The position numbers and the translations under genes are program-made. From Eggerthellaceae bacterium UBA3686 (GTDB taxonomy: Bacteria > Actinomycetota > Coriobacteriia > Coriobacteriales > Eggerthellaceae), in assembly GCA_002371495.1 (NCBI GenBank), contig DFIX01000021.1, positions 488-64,487 of the forward strand: 64,000 nucleotides of DNA. The letters are read 5' to 3'. The notes beneath the pieces were generated by a model. The model ran no database searches. It saw only the letters and a list, made by a program, of their open reading frames with translations, and had not been told where the DNA came from. Below, one piece after another: positions 34,526 through 41,987 of this stretch. How positions within the stretch are numbered: the stretch's first letter is position 1; the number at the start of each line of letters is the position of its first letter.

Positions 34526-34664
34526 TTTCGCCCCAGCTTCTTGGGGCTGCGTTGGTTGATGCCGGAAGAACCCGAAACCTGTAAGTGCAGGTTTCGTCGA
34601 ATGTCGCAATTTGATCTTCGGCCTTGTTGGGGTTCTCCAAACCCGGCGGGCATCCCGATTCGCG

Positions 34665-34940
34665 CTACGCTCGGGCCAGGTCCTGGCGTACCAGGCTCCG
34701 AAGGTAGTCCGAGCGGGTCATCCCGAGCGACCCGGCGCGACGATCGATAGCCTCGACGGTTTCGGGGACCTCCTTGTAGCCGACCATCTTGAGGGCGGTG
34801 CCGAACTTGAGAGGGCGGCCAGCCGACACGGGACCCGGCTCGCCGGGGAGCTCCCCGACTGCAGCGCGCTCGTCAACCTCTTCGAGCTTCGACGTGCTGA
34901 TGCCGTACTTCCTCTCGATTTCCTTTGCGGTCATTGCCAT
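34665..34940 (-). CDS. Antitoxin-like ribbon-helix-helix protein
   Basis: A 91-residue protein. The C-terminal half, EAIDRRAGSLGMTRSDYLRS followed by LVRQDL (about 58-86), has the pattern of a ribbon-helix-helix regulator (short strand, then two helices with a G-M-T-R-S-D-Y-L turn), common in antitoxins. The gene follows the 84-residue gene at 34946 by five bases, in the same operon. ATG 34940 has GAGG at 8-base spacing; a GTG at 34949 would overlap the upstream stop. The pair resembles a type II toxin-antitoxin module with the toxin gene first. The antitoxin role is inferred. Confidence 0.6.
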   Translation of the reverse strand: MAMTAKEIERKYGISTSKLEEVDERAAVGELPGEPGPVSAGRPLKFGTALKMVGYKEVPETVEAIDRRAGSLGMTRSDYLRSLVRQDLARA

Positions 34941-34945
34941 GCTGT

Positions 34946-35200
34946 TCACCTCGCCATCCCCAGTTCTCTGAGCACCTTGGTCGTCGGCGGTGCCATGGCG
35001 TGGATTATGAGATACCCATCCTCCACGACGACGGCTACCATCTGAACCATGTCGCCCGACCTCGTGCAGCCAACCGCAGCGATGTACTCCTCGTCTGGAG
35101 CGGGCCTCTGCTGCATCCTCACGTAGTTTTCCCAGGCGTAGACAATCTCGCTCTCTGTTAGCCCGTGCTTGAGCGCATGCTCGGCGACAATCACTGCCAT
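34946..35200 (-). CDS. Small toxin-like protein, first gene of a two-gene module
   Basis: An 84-residue protein with the opening AEHALKHGLTESEIVYAWEN, which reads like the HA-x-x-R/H-G-I/L-T-x-x-E-I pattern of BrnT/DUF4258-type small toxins (RelE-like fold), followed by beta-rich segments (EEYIAAVGCTRSGDMVQMVA, VVVEDGYLIIHAM). An ATG at 35200 follows AGGAG. A consensus -10 and a palindrome lie just upstream, as expected for an autoregulated toxin-antitoxin operon. The toxin assignment is inference; I cannot name the family with certainty. Confidence 0.55.
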   Translation of the reverse strand: MAVIVAEHALKHGLTESEIVYAWENYVRMQQRPAPDEEYIAAVGCTRSGDMVQMVAVVVEDGYLIIHAMAPPTTKVLRELGMAR

Positions 35201-35213
35201 ATATACACTCCTA

Positions 35214-35228
35214 TTTCGTTAAACGAAA
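35214..35228. promoter_or_regulatory. Perfect 15-bp palindrome: likely autoregulatory operator
   Basis: TTTCGTT-A-AACGAAA covers the predicted transcription start of the two-gene module, between its -10 box and ribosome-binding site. This is the usual place for repression by an antitoxin. Confidence 0.65.
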
Positions 35229-35236
35229 TTATACCA
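35228..35236 (-). promoter_or_regulatory. Extended -10 promoter of the toxin-antitoxin-like module
   Basis: On the minus strand TGGTATAAT gives a consensus extended -10. No -35 match is seen, which is normal for extended -10 promoters. Confidence 0.65.
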
Positions 35237-35274
35237 CATCCCAATCGAGGCATGGCGTTATCGCGGGTCTACAA

Positions 35275-36552
35275 TTACGCAACGCCTTTCTCCCGCCGCC
35301 TCGCTTCTGCCAACATGAGCTCGAGCTGTTCGACGGTGAACGTGAGCCCCCGCACGCCGGAAGCCGGCAGTGCGTGAGAGTCGGTTTCGGGCTCTCCGAA
35401 TATCCCGTCCATGTCGAGGTCGAAGCACGCCTTCATCTTCACGAGCGAGTCGCGCTTCGCCTCGGGCGCCACGTCGGCGTAGATGTCGAGCGTCACGCTC
35501 GGCTTCTCGTGGCCGAGCCAGTCGGCGACGGTGCGTATGTCGGTTCCCCTCCCGATCATCATGGTGGCGAAGGTGTGGCGCAGATCGTGGAACGTGCAGG
35601 AGAATCCGTTCATCTTGCAGAACGCGCTGAACTCCTTCCCGAGCTTGGTGGGGTTGTACGGCCTGCTGTCGACATCCCACGTGCCGAACAGATATGGGTC
35701 GGCGTTTGGGGCTCCGAACTCCGCTAGGGTGCGCAGCATGTCCTTCTTGAGCGCGTTGAGTCCGCTCCACGTACGGGTCGAGAGCGGCAGCGCCCTCACG
35801 CTGCTCTCGGTCTTGGGCTCCTTTTCATAATAGCCTCCCTGCCCGTTGCCGAGCGAGCGCCTGACCATAAGCGTCTTGTCGTCGAGCAAGTCAGAGGCGT
35901 GCAGCGCACAAATTTCGCCGCGGCGCAAGCCGGTCGTCAGAGCCACCTCGATGATGTAGCCGAGCAGCTGCGGCTGCGCCTCGCGGGCTAGACGAAGCAT
36001 CCGCGTGCGCTCTTCCTGGTCCAGCGCGTTGATGGGAGTCTTGGCGCGCTTGGGCGGCTTGCAGAAGTCGCAGGGGTTGCGCGCGATTACCTCCGCGGCG
36101 ACCGCGTACTTCAGCGCCTGTTTCAGCAATCGGAAGGGCTTGATGGCCGTCTTGGGGGCGTACCCCTCGTTGACCATGTCGGCCATCCACTGGTTGACGA
36201 TGGGGATGCTCAGCTCGCAGAGCTTGACGTCGCCGAGGTAACGGTTGATCTTGCGCGCCTCCGAGTAGTAGCTGCGCAGTGTCGATGCCTCGATGGTCGC
36301 CGACGCCTCTTTCATCGCCATGAAATGCGCCATGAAGTCGCGCACGGTCATGTTCGTGCCGATGGAGCTTCCCTTGCGTTCGAGCTCGAGTATTAGGTCG
36401 TTGCGCTTCTTCTGCGCCTGCTTTTCGGATTTCGCCTCTATCGTGTGGTAGGTCGTCACCGATTTGCCCGTCGTCGGGTCCTTATGGGAGAGGATCACCT
36501 CCCACTTGTCGGTATCCCGGCGCCTGCGCAACCCGCGGCTCGTGTACTTCAT
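35275..36552 (-). CDS. Tyrosine site-specific integrase
   Basis: A 425-residue phage-type integrase. An N-terminal segment with MKYTSRGLRRRRDTDKWEVI (1-20; probable arm-binding beta-sheet domain) is followed by a SAM-like core-binding domain (about 65-150) and the catalytic domain (about 180-385). The latter has the active-site Arg in TGLRRGEICAL, HDLRHTFAT (His-x-x-Arg), and GHEKPSVTLDIYAD, where the Tyr is the nucleophile. ATG 36552 has GGGAGGAG upstream; the open frame extends to 36717 through non-coding-looking sequence. It lies 218 bases inside attR with arm-type repeats beside it, so it is the integrase of the tRNA-Ala element. Confidence 0.93.
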   Translation of the reverse strand: MKYTSRGLRRRRDTDKWEVILSHKDPTTGKSVTTYHTIEAKSEKQAQKKRNDLILELERKGSSIGTNMTVRDFMAHFMAMKEASATIEASTLRSYYSEARKINRYLGDVKLCELSIPIVNQWMADMVNEGYAPKTAIKPFRLLKQALKYAVAAEVIARNPCDFCKPPKRAKTPINALDQEERTRMLRLAREAQPQLLGYIIEVALTTGLRRGEICALHASDLLDDKTLMVRRSLGNGQGGYYEKEPKTESSVRALPLSTRTWSGLNALKKDMLRTLAEFGAPNADPYLFGTWDVDSRPYNPTKLGKEFSAFCKMNGFSCTFHDLRHTFATMMIGRGTDIRTVADWLGHEKPSVTLDIYADVAPEAKRDSLVKMKACFDLDMDGIFGEPETDSHALPASGVRGLTFTVEQLELMLAEARRREKGVA

Positions 36553-36600
36553 TTCAGCTCCTCCCACGAAGTTTTCCACAACCATTCGGCGGTCGATTCT

Positions 36601-36644
36601 TGACCAACATTTGACCAACAATATGACCAACAAATGACCAACAA
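36601..36644. repeat. Right arm-type integrase sites: four TGACCAACA repeats
   Basis: TGACCAACAT at 36601 and TGACCAACAA at 36612, 36624 and 36635 have the same 11-12 base spacing and orientation as the cluster beside attL. They lie just upstream of the integrase gene, so integrase could also control its own expression there. Confidence 0.7.
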
Positions 36645-36769
36645 CGCGACGTTGGAAGACTTGAAATCCCTGATACCCCAGAGAGCCCAGAATCAAAAAC
36701 CCATAGGTCACACACAAGTTCGTAAAACCAGGGATAGTTCTGAAACCCCGTTTTACCGCCCTTTAAATT

Positions 36770-36828
36770 TTCGCAACGTGGGGGTCGTGGGTTCGAATCC
36801 CATCATCTCCACCACGTAACACCAGGTC
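36770..36828. repeat. attR: second copy of the tRNA-Ala 3' segment
   Basis: 59 bases identical to 28605-28663, from the anticodon loop through CCA and beyond. It marks the right end of the integrated element. It lacks the 5' half of the tRNA and cannot make a functional tRNA. Confidence 0.9.
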
Positions 36829-36850
36829 GGGAAAGCTCCCGACCTGTTTT
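36823..36850 (+). terminator. Intrinsic terminator after attR
   Basis: A perfect 10-bp stem (CAGGTCGGGA / TCCCGACCTG) with a 4-base loop and TTTT. It differs in sequence from the terminator after the intact tRNA but keeps the same place, so it was probably the original chromosomal terminator or that of a second element. Confidence 0.8.
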
Positions 36851-36904
36851 GCATTTCAGGTCTGGTTGCCGGATGGTGGGATTCGAACCGACGGGGCTCA
36901 TCCC

Positions 36905-38221
36905 CTAACCAATGATCGTTTCGTCCAGCAAGAATGGAATAACGCCAACATAAGTTATGCCGTTCTCGTCGACATGCGGCAGCGCGTTGCCGCCGGTTAC
37001 TACAACCTTGCGGAAGAAGTCGCCGCTCTTGAGCAGCGGAGCAATCTCCTGCTTACGTTTATCGGGGTCGTCTACGCTCACAGCCGATTGGATGTAGAGC
37101 TTGTCCGCCCCGCGGTTTACCACGAAATCAATCTCATGCATGGCGTCGATCTTTTTGCCACCGCAGGTTTGCGCAAAACGCACGGCGCCCACATCTACCG
37201 AATACCCGCGAACCACAAGTTCGTTATAGATCGCGTTCTCCATCAAATGGGTTTCCTCAATTTGGCGAAAGTTCAGACGAGCGTTGCGTAATCCCAAGTC
37301 GGAAGCGTAATACTTCATGGGGTAGTTGAAGTAGCGCTTTCCCTTGACATCCCATCGTTGCGCTTTGGAAAAGAGGAACGCATCCTCGAGCGCATCGAGG
37401 TACTTTTTGATGGTCGCGTCGGTTGTCCCCGCGCGAGCCTCGCTGTTCAGCGTGTTCGAGAGCTTGGTCGGATTCGTGAGCGAGCCGACCGAGGAGGCAA
37501 GCGCGTTCATTAGCATGTCGAGAACGTATTCGTTCTCGATGCCGTACCTTTCAATGACGTCGGCCTTGTACACCTTTTCGAACAGGCCGGACAGGTAGGC
37601 TTCTCGTTCTGCGCGATTCGGTTCGAGTGCCGAGACGGGCATGCCGCCATAGATGAGGTATTCGCTCCAGTCGTCTGACTTCTCGCCGCCTTTGAAGCGG
37701 TGGAATTCGCCGAAGGTGAGGGGAGCCATGCGTATCTCGGTCCCCCGGTCGCGGAAGTTCGTCACGATGTCGCTTGATAGCATCCTCGAATTGCTGCCTG
37801 TCACGTACACGTCGAGGTTTTCCCTTGAAGCCAGGTCATTCAGCACGTCGTAGAACGTCGTGTAGGCAAGCTCTCGATCTTCGGGAGCGATGGCGGACAG
37901 GACGACCCCGTCGCGCAGCACCTTGTAGGAAAGCTGTATCTCGTCGATGAACACGTAATATCGACCTGAATCAGAAATCCGAGAGAGAATGTAATCGAAA
38001 AGCTTGTTCGGATTGCGCAGAACATCGTGCTCCCTGCGGTCGAGCGCAACCTCGATGATATGAGAGCCATCTACCCCCTCTTCGAAGAGCTTGGACTTAA
38101 ACAGATTGGAGAGCAAAAACGACTTGCCGCAACGGCGGATTCCAGTGATGATTTTCACGCGACCGTTCCAACGGCGCTTCCAGAGCCGTTCAAGGTACAT
38201 GCTTCGGTCGATGACGCTCAT
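36905..38221 (-). CDS. AAA-family ATPase with DUF4143 C-terminal domain
   Basis: A 438-residue protein. The N-terminal AAA domain has Walker A TGIRRCGKS (26-34), Walker B-like YYVFIDEIQ (about 107-115) and a sensor Asn in VTGSNSRML. The C-terminal half has the DUF4143 pattern (KYLDALEDAFLFSKAQRWDVKGKRYF in parts, then DFVVNRGADKLYIQSA-like restriction-endonuclease-fold residues). The family is very common and often scattered by transfer; its function is unknown. It lies between attR and a third att-like copy, so it may belong to a second, decayed insertion. ATG 38221 follows AAAGGGG. Confidence 0.85.
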   Translation of the reverse strand: MSVIDRSMYLERLWKRRWNGRVKIITGIRRCGKSFLLSNLFKSKLFEEGVDGSHIIEVALDRREHDVLRNPNKLFDYILSRISDSGRYYVFIDEIQLSYKVLRDGVVLSAIAPEDRELAYTTFYDVLNDLASRENLDVYVTGSNSRMLSSDIVTNFRDRGTEIRMAPLTFGEFHRFKGGEKSDDWSEYLIYGGMPVSALEPNRAEREAYLSGLFEKVYKADVIERYGIENEYVLDMLMNALASSVGSLTNPTKLSNTLNSEARAGTTDATIKKYLDALEDAFLFSKAQRWDVKGKRYFNYPMKYYASDLGLRNARLNFRQIEETHLMENAIYNELVVRGYSVDVGAVRFAQTCGGKKIDAMHEIDFVVNRGADKLYIQSAVSVDDPDKRKQEIAPLLKSGDFFRKVVVTGGNALPHVDENGITYVGVIPFLLDETIIG

Positions 38222-38241
38222 AGAACCCCTTTGCCTGTTCG

Positions 38242-38350
38242 ATGTGAGCCAGAACTTCCCCGACTTGGCGAGCAAGTTCTGGCAATATTATAGCGAGGAG
38301 CCTCAATGTGAGCCAGAACTTCCCCGACCTGGCGAGCAAGTTCTGGCAAT
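38242..38350. repeat. Tandem pair of 45-bp palindromic repeats
   Basis: Copies at 38242-38286 and 38306-38350 differ at one base. Each contains inverted arms GCCAGAACTT / AAGTTCTGGC around a 16-base centre. They lie directly upstream of the ATPase gene, where they could serve as operators or be an imported interspersed repeat. Confidence 0.75.
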
Positions 38351-38427
38351 TGAGAGATTTCGAATTTGAATCCAATTTAGAGCTCAATGGGCAATCTGGC
38401 GAAAACGGAGCTCGTACGCTTCGCGTT

Positions 38428-38449
38428 CATCTCCACCACGTAACACCAG
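38428..38449. repeat. Third, partial att copy (tRNA-Ala 3' end)
   Basis: 22 bases identical to the end of the att repeat (acceptor stem to about ten bases past CCA). Its downstream sequence, including the terminator and one to two TGACCAACA sites (38486-38505), matches the inner left end of the element at 28664-28740. It is therefore a scar of a further related element, not just a tRNA fragment. Confidence 0.75.
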
Positions 38450-38450
38450 T

Positions 38451-38482
38451 GGTCAGGACGCAAATCCTGACCTTTCTTTTTT
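38451..38482 (+). terminator. Intrinsic terminator after the third att copy
   Basis: A perfect 8-bp stem (GGTCAGGA / TCCTGACC), a 6-base loop and TTTCTTTTTT, nearly identical to the terminator at 28660-28691. Confidence 0.85.
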
Positions 38483-38524
38483 GCGTGACCAACATCTGAC
38501 CACATTTGCCAGCAACACGTTCGA

Positions 38525-38550
38525 AACGTTGCCAGCTTGGCGGCAACGTT
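38525..38550. terminator. Hairpin downstream of the 5'-nucleotidase gene
   Basis: A perfect 9-bp stem (AACGTTGCC / GGCAACGTT) with an 8-base loop, 15 bases after the minus-strand gene's stop, followed on that strand by TTTCG. It could be a weak intrinsic terminator. Confidence 0.4.
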
Positions 38551-38565
38551 GAACTAGGGAGGCCG

Positions 38566-40251
38566 TTACGCGAGGCCGGTTATGGTGATGCGGCCTTGCG
38601 GGGTGGCGTAGTCGTCGGGGACCGTATGGTCGCAGGCTGTCACGAGATAACTTGCAAGCGCCTCGTAGTCGAACCCGAAAGTGGTGGGGGTTTCGGCTTC
38701 CGCAGCTTGCTTGAACGCATAGTAGGTGTCACCGCCGTCGCATAGGAAGCTGATGGTGGCGATGGAATACGTTGCGTCTGCGTCGAAGCCGCGACCGCCC
38801 ACGTCGGTTATGCTAACGCGCGCGCCGACATTCGCTGGTGACGAGTACGCGGAGTCGGGATACGTCGGCCCCGCCTCGTAGGGCACCGAGGCATCGAGCG
38901 TGAAGCTGATGCCCGAAATCTGCGGGAAGGCGCCAATCGCCTTTTCTTTGCCTATGGCCTGGCACGCCGCCTCGATTGCTTCGAGCAGCTGTGCACCCTT
39001 CACGTTGACGACGGCCAAGTCGTTCGAGAATGGCACCACCGTCTTTATGGACCCAAGCGAGATGTCGCCCGCTTCTATCGAGGCCCTGATACCGCCTCCG
39101 TTAACGAGGCCGGCGTCGACTTCGCGCCCCAATTCTTGCGAAGCCGTCCAGCGCAAAGCATCGGCAAAGAAATCGCCGAGGTTGGTCTCCTGGGTACGCA
39201 CGCCCGGATCGCGCTCGCCGAGCATTTTGAAGGGTGTCGTACCCAGCACCACGGCAAGCTCGGTTTTCACGCGGTTATTCTGTTCGTCGATGATGGCCTG
39301 CGTCGAGGAGTCGATGCCCTCGTAGGAACCGACGGCGACGGGCTGGGACGAGGGCAGCCCCTTATCGATGACCACGATGCCGATGTTGTGCAGGTAGCAA
39401 CCTGTTTCGACGAGAGGCGTGCCTGCGATCTCTTCGTTCACTTCTTCATGGTCATGTCCGTCGATGAACAGGTCGATACCGGTTACGCTGCCGAGCAGTT
39501 CCTTGCTTCCGCCTCCGTAGGCCTCTTTGTTTCCAAGATGTCCCACGCACACCACAAGATCGCATCCCTGCCCGCGCAGCTCGTCGACCTGTTCTTGCGC
39601 GCAATGATACAAATCGTCGTTCTGCAAAAACTTGAAACCACGTGTGTTCTTGGGGTTCGAAGTCGTGGTGGTTGAAGGCGTCGTTAGTCCGAATAAGCCC
39701 ACCTTTGTGCCATCCGTAAGCTCCACGACCTTGTTGGCGGCGAACCGCAGTTTCCCCGTTTGCTTGTCGATGACGTTAGCCGACAGGAAGGGGAAGTTTG
39801 CGGCTTTCTCGTTAGCCGCAAGCGCATCGACACCCCAGTCGAAATCGTGATTGCCTACGGTCATGAGATCGTAACCGCACGCATTCATGAAGGAAATGGC
39901 GGATGTGCCTTTGACGGTATCAACGATCGGCATGCCCTGCGTGGCATCGCCCGCATCCACGAGCAGTACGTCGTAGCCCTTTTGCTGCCATTCGGCTTTC
40001 AGAGCCGCAACTGCGGCCATAGAGAAGTTGCCGCCGGCATCCGCGGTGCCTTCGACAGCGACGTCGTGGCCGTGGGTATCGTTAGTGTGGATGATGGCTA
40101 AAAGAGGCGAAGCCGTTGCAGGGCTCGAAGCGCTCACGCTGCCCTGCTGGGTGGGCGAGCAGCCAGCCAGTGCGACCGATGCCCCTAGCAATCCAACGCC
40201 CTTCAGGAAACTGCGACGCGTAATCATTGGCCGCATGAATTTCTCTGCCAT
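38566..40251 (-). CDS. Exported 5'-nucleotidase/metallophosphatase lipoprotein
   Basis: A 561-residue UshA-type protein. The N terminus has a twin-arginine signal (TRRSFLKG, about 11-18) with a lipobox LAGC (about 28-31), so it is probably exported folded and lipid-anchored. The metallophosphatase domain shows IHTNDTHGH (metal ligands), LLVDAGDATQG, VGNHDFDWG and DLFIDGHDHEE. The C-terminal 5'-nucleotidase domain (about 345-540) has the NGGGIRASIE loop. It should hydrolyse extracellular nucleotides to nucleosides and phosphate. GGGAGGAG lies six bases before ATG 40251. Confidence 0.92.
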   Translation of the reverse strand: MAEKFMRPMITRRSFLKGVGLLGASVALAGCSPTQQGSVSASSPATASPLLAIIHTNDTHGHDVAVEGTADAGGNFSMAAVAALKAEWQQKGYDVLLVDAGDATQGMPIVDTVKGTSAISFMNACGYDLMTVGNHDFDWGVDALAANEKAANFPFLSANVIDKQTGKLRFAANKVVELTDGTKVGLFGLTTPSTTTTSNPKNTRGFKFLQNDDLYHCAQEQVDELRGQGCDLVVCVGHLGNKEAYGGGSKELLGSVTGIDLFIDGHDHEEVNEEIAGTPLVETGCYLHNIGIVVIDKGLPSSQPVAVGSYEGIDSSTQAIIDEQNNRVKTELAVVLGTTPFKMLGERDPGVRTQETNLGDFFADALRWTASQELGREVDAGLVNGGGIRASIEAGDISLGSIKTVVPFSNDLAVVNVKGAQLLEAIEAACQAIGKEKAIGAFPQISGISFTLDASVPYEAGPTYPDSAYSSPANVGARVSITDVGGRGFDADATYSIATISFLCDGGDTYYAFKQAAEAETPTTFGFDYEALASYLVTACDHTVPDDYATPQGRITITGLA

Positions 40252-40477
40252 AGTAGCTCCTCCCTAGAGTGCCTAAAATTTGGAGGATTGGGAGTCTCCG
40301 CTTCCCGCCCAATGTTACGCTAATTGTACTCGCAGAGGGCGTTTGAGGACGTGGCGAGAGTTGCAAAGTCTACAACTTCGCGAATCAGCAATCAGCGGCG
40401 CTGATGTATCATGCTGTGGCTTAGCGCATTAACTGGAGGCCGGCATGCAATTCGGCCTCATGGATTGTTGGGCAAAT

Positions 40478-40831
40478 TTAAGCGAGCATCTGCTCGTCGG
40501 CCTTTACCGCGGCGACGATTTCTTCGGAAATCGGAGGCAGGTCGTTTTCGGGCTCGATGACGAACGGCTCGAAAATCGGCTCGTCATTCTGCGAGAGCTC
40601 GACGGTGCCGGTCAGCACGTCGACGTATTGGTACGATTGCCGGGCCGTGCGGCCGCGCTTGCGGTCCATCTCCATAATGAACAGGCGAGGATGTACCTGC
40701 GTCAAGGTTCCGTCGCTCTCGATAATCTTCGAACGACCCATGTTTGCGCGCACGCGGAGTTTCTGCCCTAAGTAGCCTTCCAGGGTGTCGTGTATGAAAT
40801 CGATTAGTTTTGCCTGTTGAGCCAAGTCCAT
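40478..40831 (-). CDS. Veg family protein
   Basis: A 117-residue protein. The N-terminal 55 residues (IHDTLEGYLGQKLRVRANMG ... HPRLFIMEM) fit the Veg family: a short helix, then G-x-x-L/V-x-x-R-A-N-x-G-R and a P-x-L/V-F-x-x-x-x hydrophobic strand. Veg stimulates biofilm matrix genes in Bacillus subtilis, but its role elsewhere is unknown. The C-terminal half is acidic and not part of the core family. ATG 40831 follows GAAGG; the frame is open to 40891. It is divergent from galU. Confidence 0.7.
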   Translation of the reverse strand: MDLAQQAKLIDFIHDTLEGYLGQKLRVRANMGRSKIIESDGTLTQVHPRLFIMEMDRKRGRTARQSYQYVDVLTGTVELSQNDEPIFEPFVIEPENDLPPISEEIVAAVKADEQMLA

Positions 40832-41052
40832 GTAAAGCCTTCTTCGTACTTTTTGCGAAATAAATCGGCAGAATTCTATCACGGCGGTCAAGGGGTTTTC
40901 TACCCTCTACAACAAAATGCGATATTGCGCGTTCGAGCAGGTCGGAATCTGTCCGAAATCGATCCGCGGCGTCTCGCCGACGCTTTGGTTTCGTCTTTTT
41001 CGGCAATCTGAGATAATACGCGCAGCGATATCGGCAATCGAAAGGACTTCCC

Positions 41053-41865
41053 ATGAAGGCTCTTATACCCGCCGCAGGGCTCGGCACGCGTTTCTTGCCT
41101 GCAACCAAGGCGCAACCCAAAGAGATGCTACTGGTCGTTGACCGCCCAGCTATCCAATACGTGGTCGAGGAGGGCCTTGCGAGCGCTGCGGACGAGGTCG
41201 TAATCATCAACAGCCGCTCTAAGAAATCGATCGAGGACCACTTCGCACCAGACCCCGAGCTCGTTGCGCTTCTGCGCGAACGGGGCAAAGACGCTTACGC
41301 CGACGAAGTCGAGCGCGTGGGCAACATGAACGTGAGCTACGTATACCAGGAAGAGGCCCTGGGGCTGGGGCATGCCGTGCGCTGTGCTGCCGAGAAGACG
41401 GGCGACGAGCCTTTCTATGTATTGCTGGGAGACGTGCTCGTACCCGACAACAAGATGCTGCCGCGCATGCAAGAAGTTTCGGACGAGCACGGCGGGGCAA
41501 GCGTCATTGCAGTTATGCCCGTGCCCCACGAGGAAGTCAAGCGTTTCGGCGTCATAGCGGGTGCGGCCGTGTCCGATGACGTGTGGAAGATCGACTCGCT
41601 CGTCGAGAAGCCCGCCCCCGAAGACGCCCCGTCTGACTTGGCCGTGTTCGGACGCTATCTGCTGAGTGCGCGCGTGATGGAGCTCTTGGCCGATGTCGAG
41701 CCGGGCGTGGGAGGCGAAATTCAGCTTACAGACGCGCTCGACGCCGTGCTGAAGGAAGAGGAAATGTACGCGCTCGTGATCGACCCGGCTGACGGCTTCG
41801 ACACCGGCACGGTTGAATCGTGGCTCGAGACCAACAACATCCTCATGCAGCGTCGCAAGGCGTAA
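41053..41865 (+). CDS. galU: UTP-glucose-1-phosphate uridylyltransferase
   Basis: A 270-residue nucleotidyltransferase making UDP-glucose for cell-envelope glycans. Seen: the nucleotide-binding loop LIPAAGLGTRFLPATK (4-19), the catalytic region LLGDVLVPDN (about 136-145), VEKP (about 197-200) and the C-terminal GFDTGTVESW (about 250). Length is slightly short but within the family range. A GATAAT -10-like box lies near 41013 and GAAAGGA ahead of the start. Confidence 0.93.
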   Translation: MKALIPAAGLGTRFLPATKAQPKEMLLVVDRPAIQYVVEEGLASAADEVVIINSRSKKSIEDHFAPDPELVALLRERGKDAYADEVERVGNMNVSYVYQEEALGLGHAVRCAAEKTGDEPFYVLLGDVLVPDNKMLPRMQEVSDEHGGASVIAVMPVPHEEVKRFGVIAGAAVSDDVWKIDSLVEKPAPEDAPSDLAVFGRYLLSARVMELLADVEPGVGGEIQLTDALDAVLKEEEMYALVIDPADGFDTGTVESWLETNNILMQRRKA

Positions 41866-41891
41866 CGAGGTAGCATCCTTTTGGCGCCGTT

Positions 41892-41922
41892 GTCATAAAA
41901 GGGGACTGTCCCTTCTTATGAC
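41892..41922. repeat. Family C palindrome (GGGGACTGTCCC core)
   Basis: A 31-base inverted repeat with GTCATAA / TTATGAC ends and a GGGGACTGTCCC centre, 26 bases after the galU stop. A second copy with the same arms and fewer mismatches follows at 41953-41987. Confidence 0.7.
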
Positions 41923-41952
41923 AAGACAAGCGGCAGCACATGATTCGGAGAT

Positions 41953-41987
41953 ACGTCATAAAAGGGGACAGTCCCCTTTTATGACGT
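41953..41987. repeat. Family C palindrome (GGGGACAGTCCCC core)
   Basis: A 35-base palindrome: arms ACGTCATAAAAGGGGAC / GTCCCCTTTTATGACGT around one central base. Same type as the copies at 53465, 58069 and 60618, in which the arms differ but the GGG-(A/T)C(A/T)G-CCC centre is kept. Confidence 0.75.

Noticed and set aside
28695..36644. CRISPR array
   Set aside because: The TGACCAACA repeats are only 9-10 bases with 1-2 base spacers, near att sites; they fit integrase arm sites and no cas gene is present.
36553..36717. N-terminal extension of the integrase
   Set aside because: The extension translates the arm-type repeats; the ATG at 36552 has a strong ribosome-binding site.
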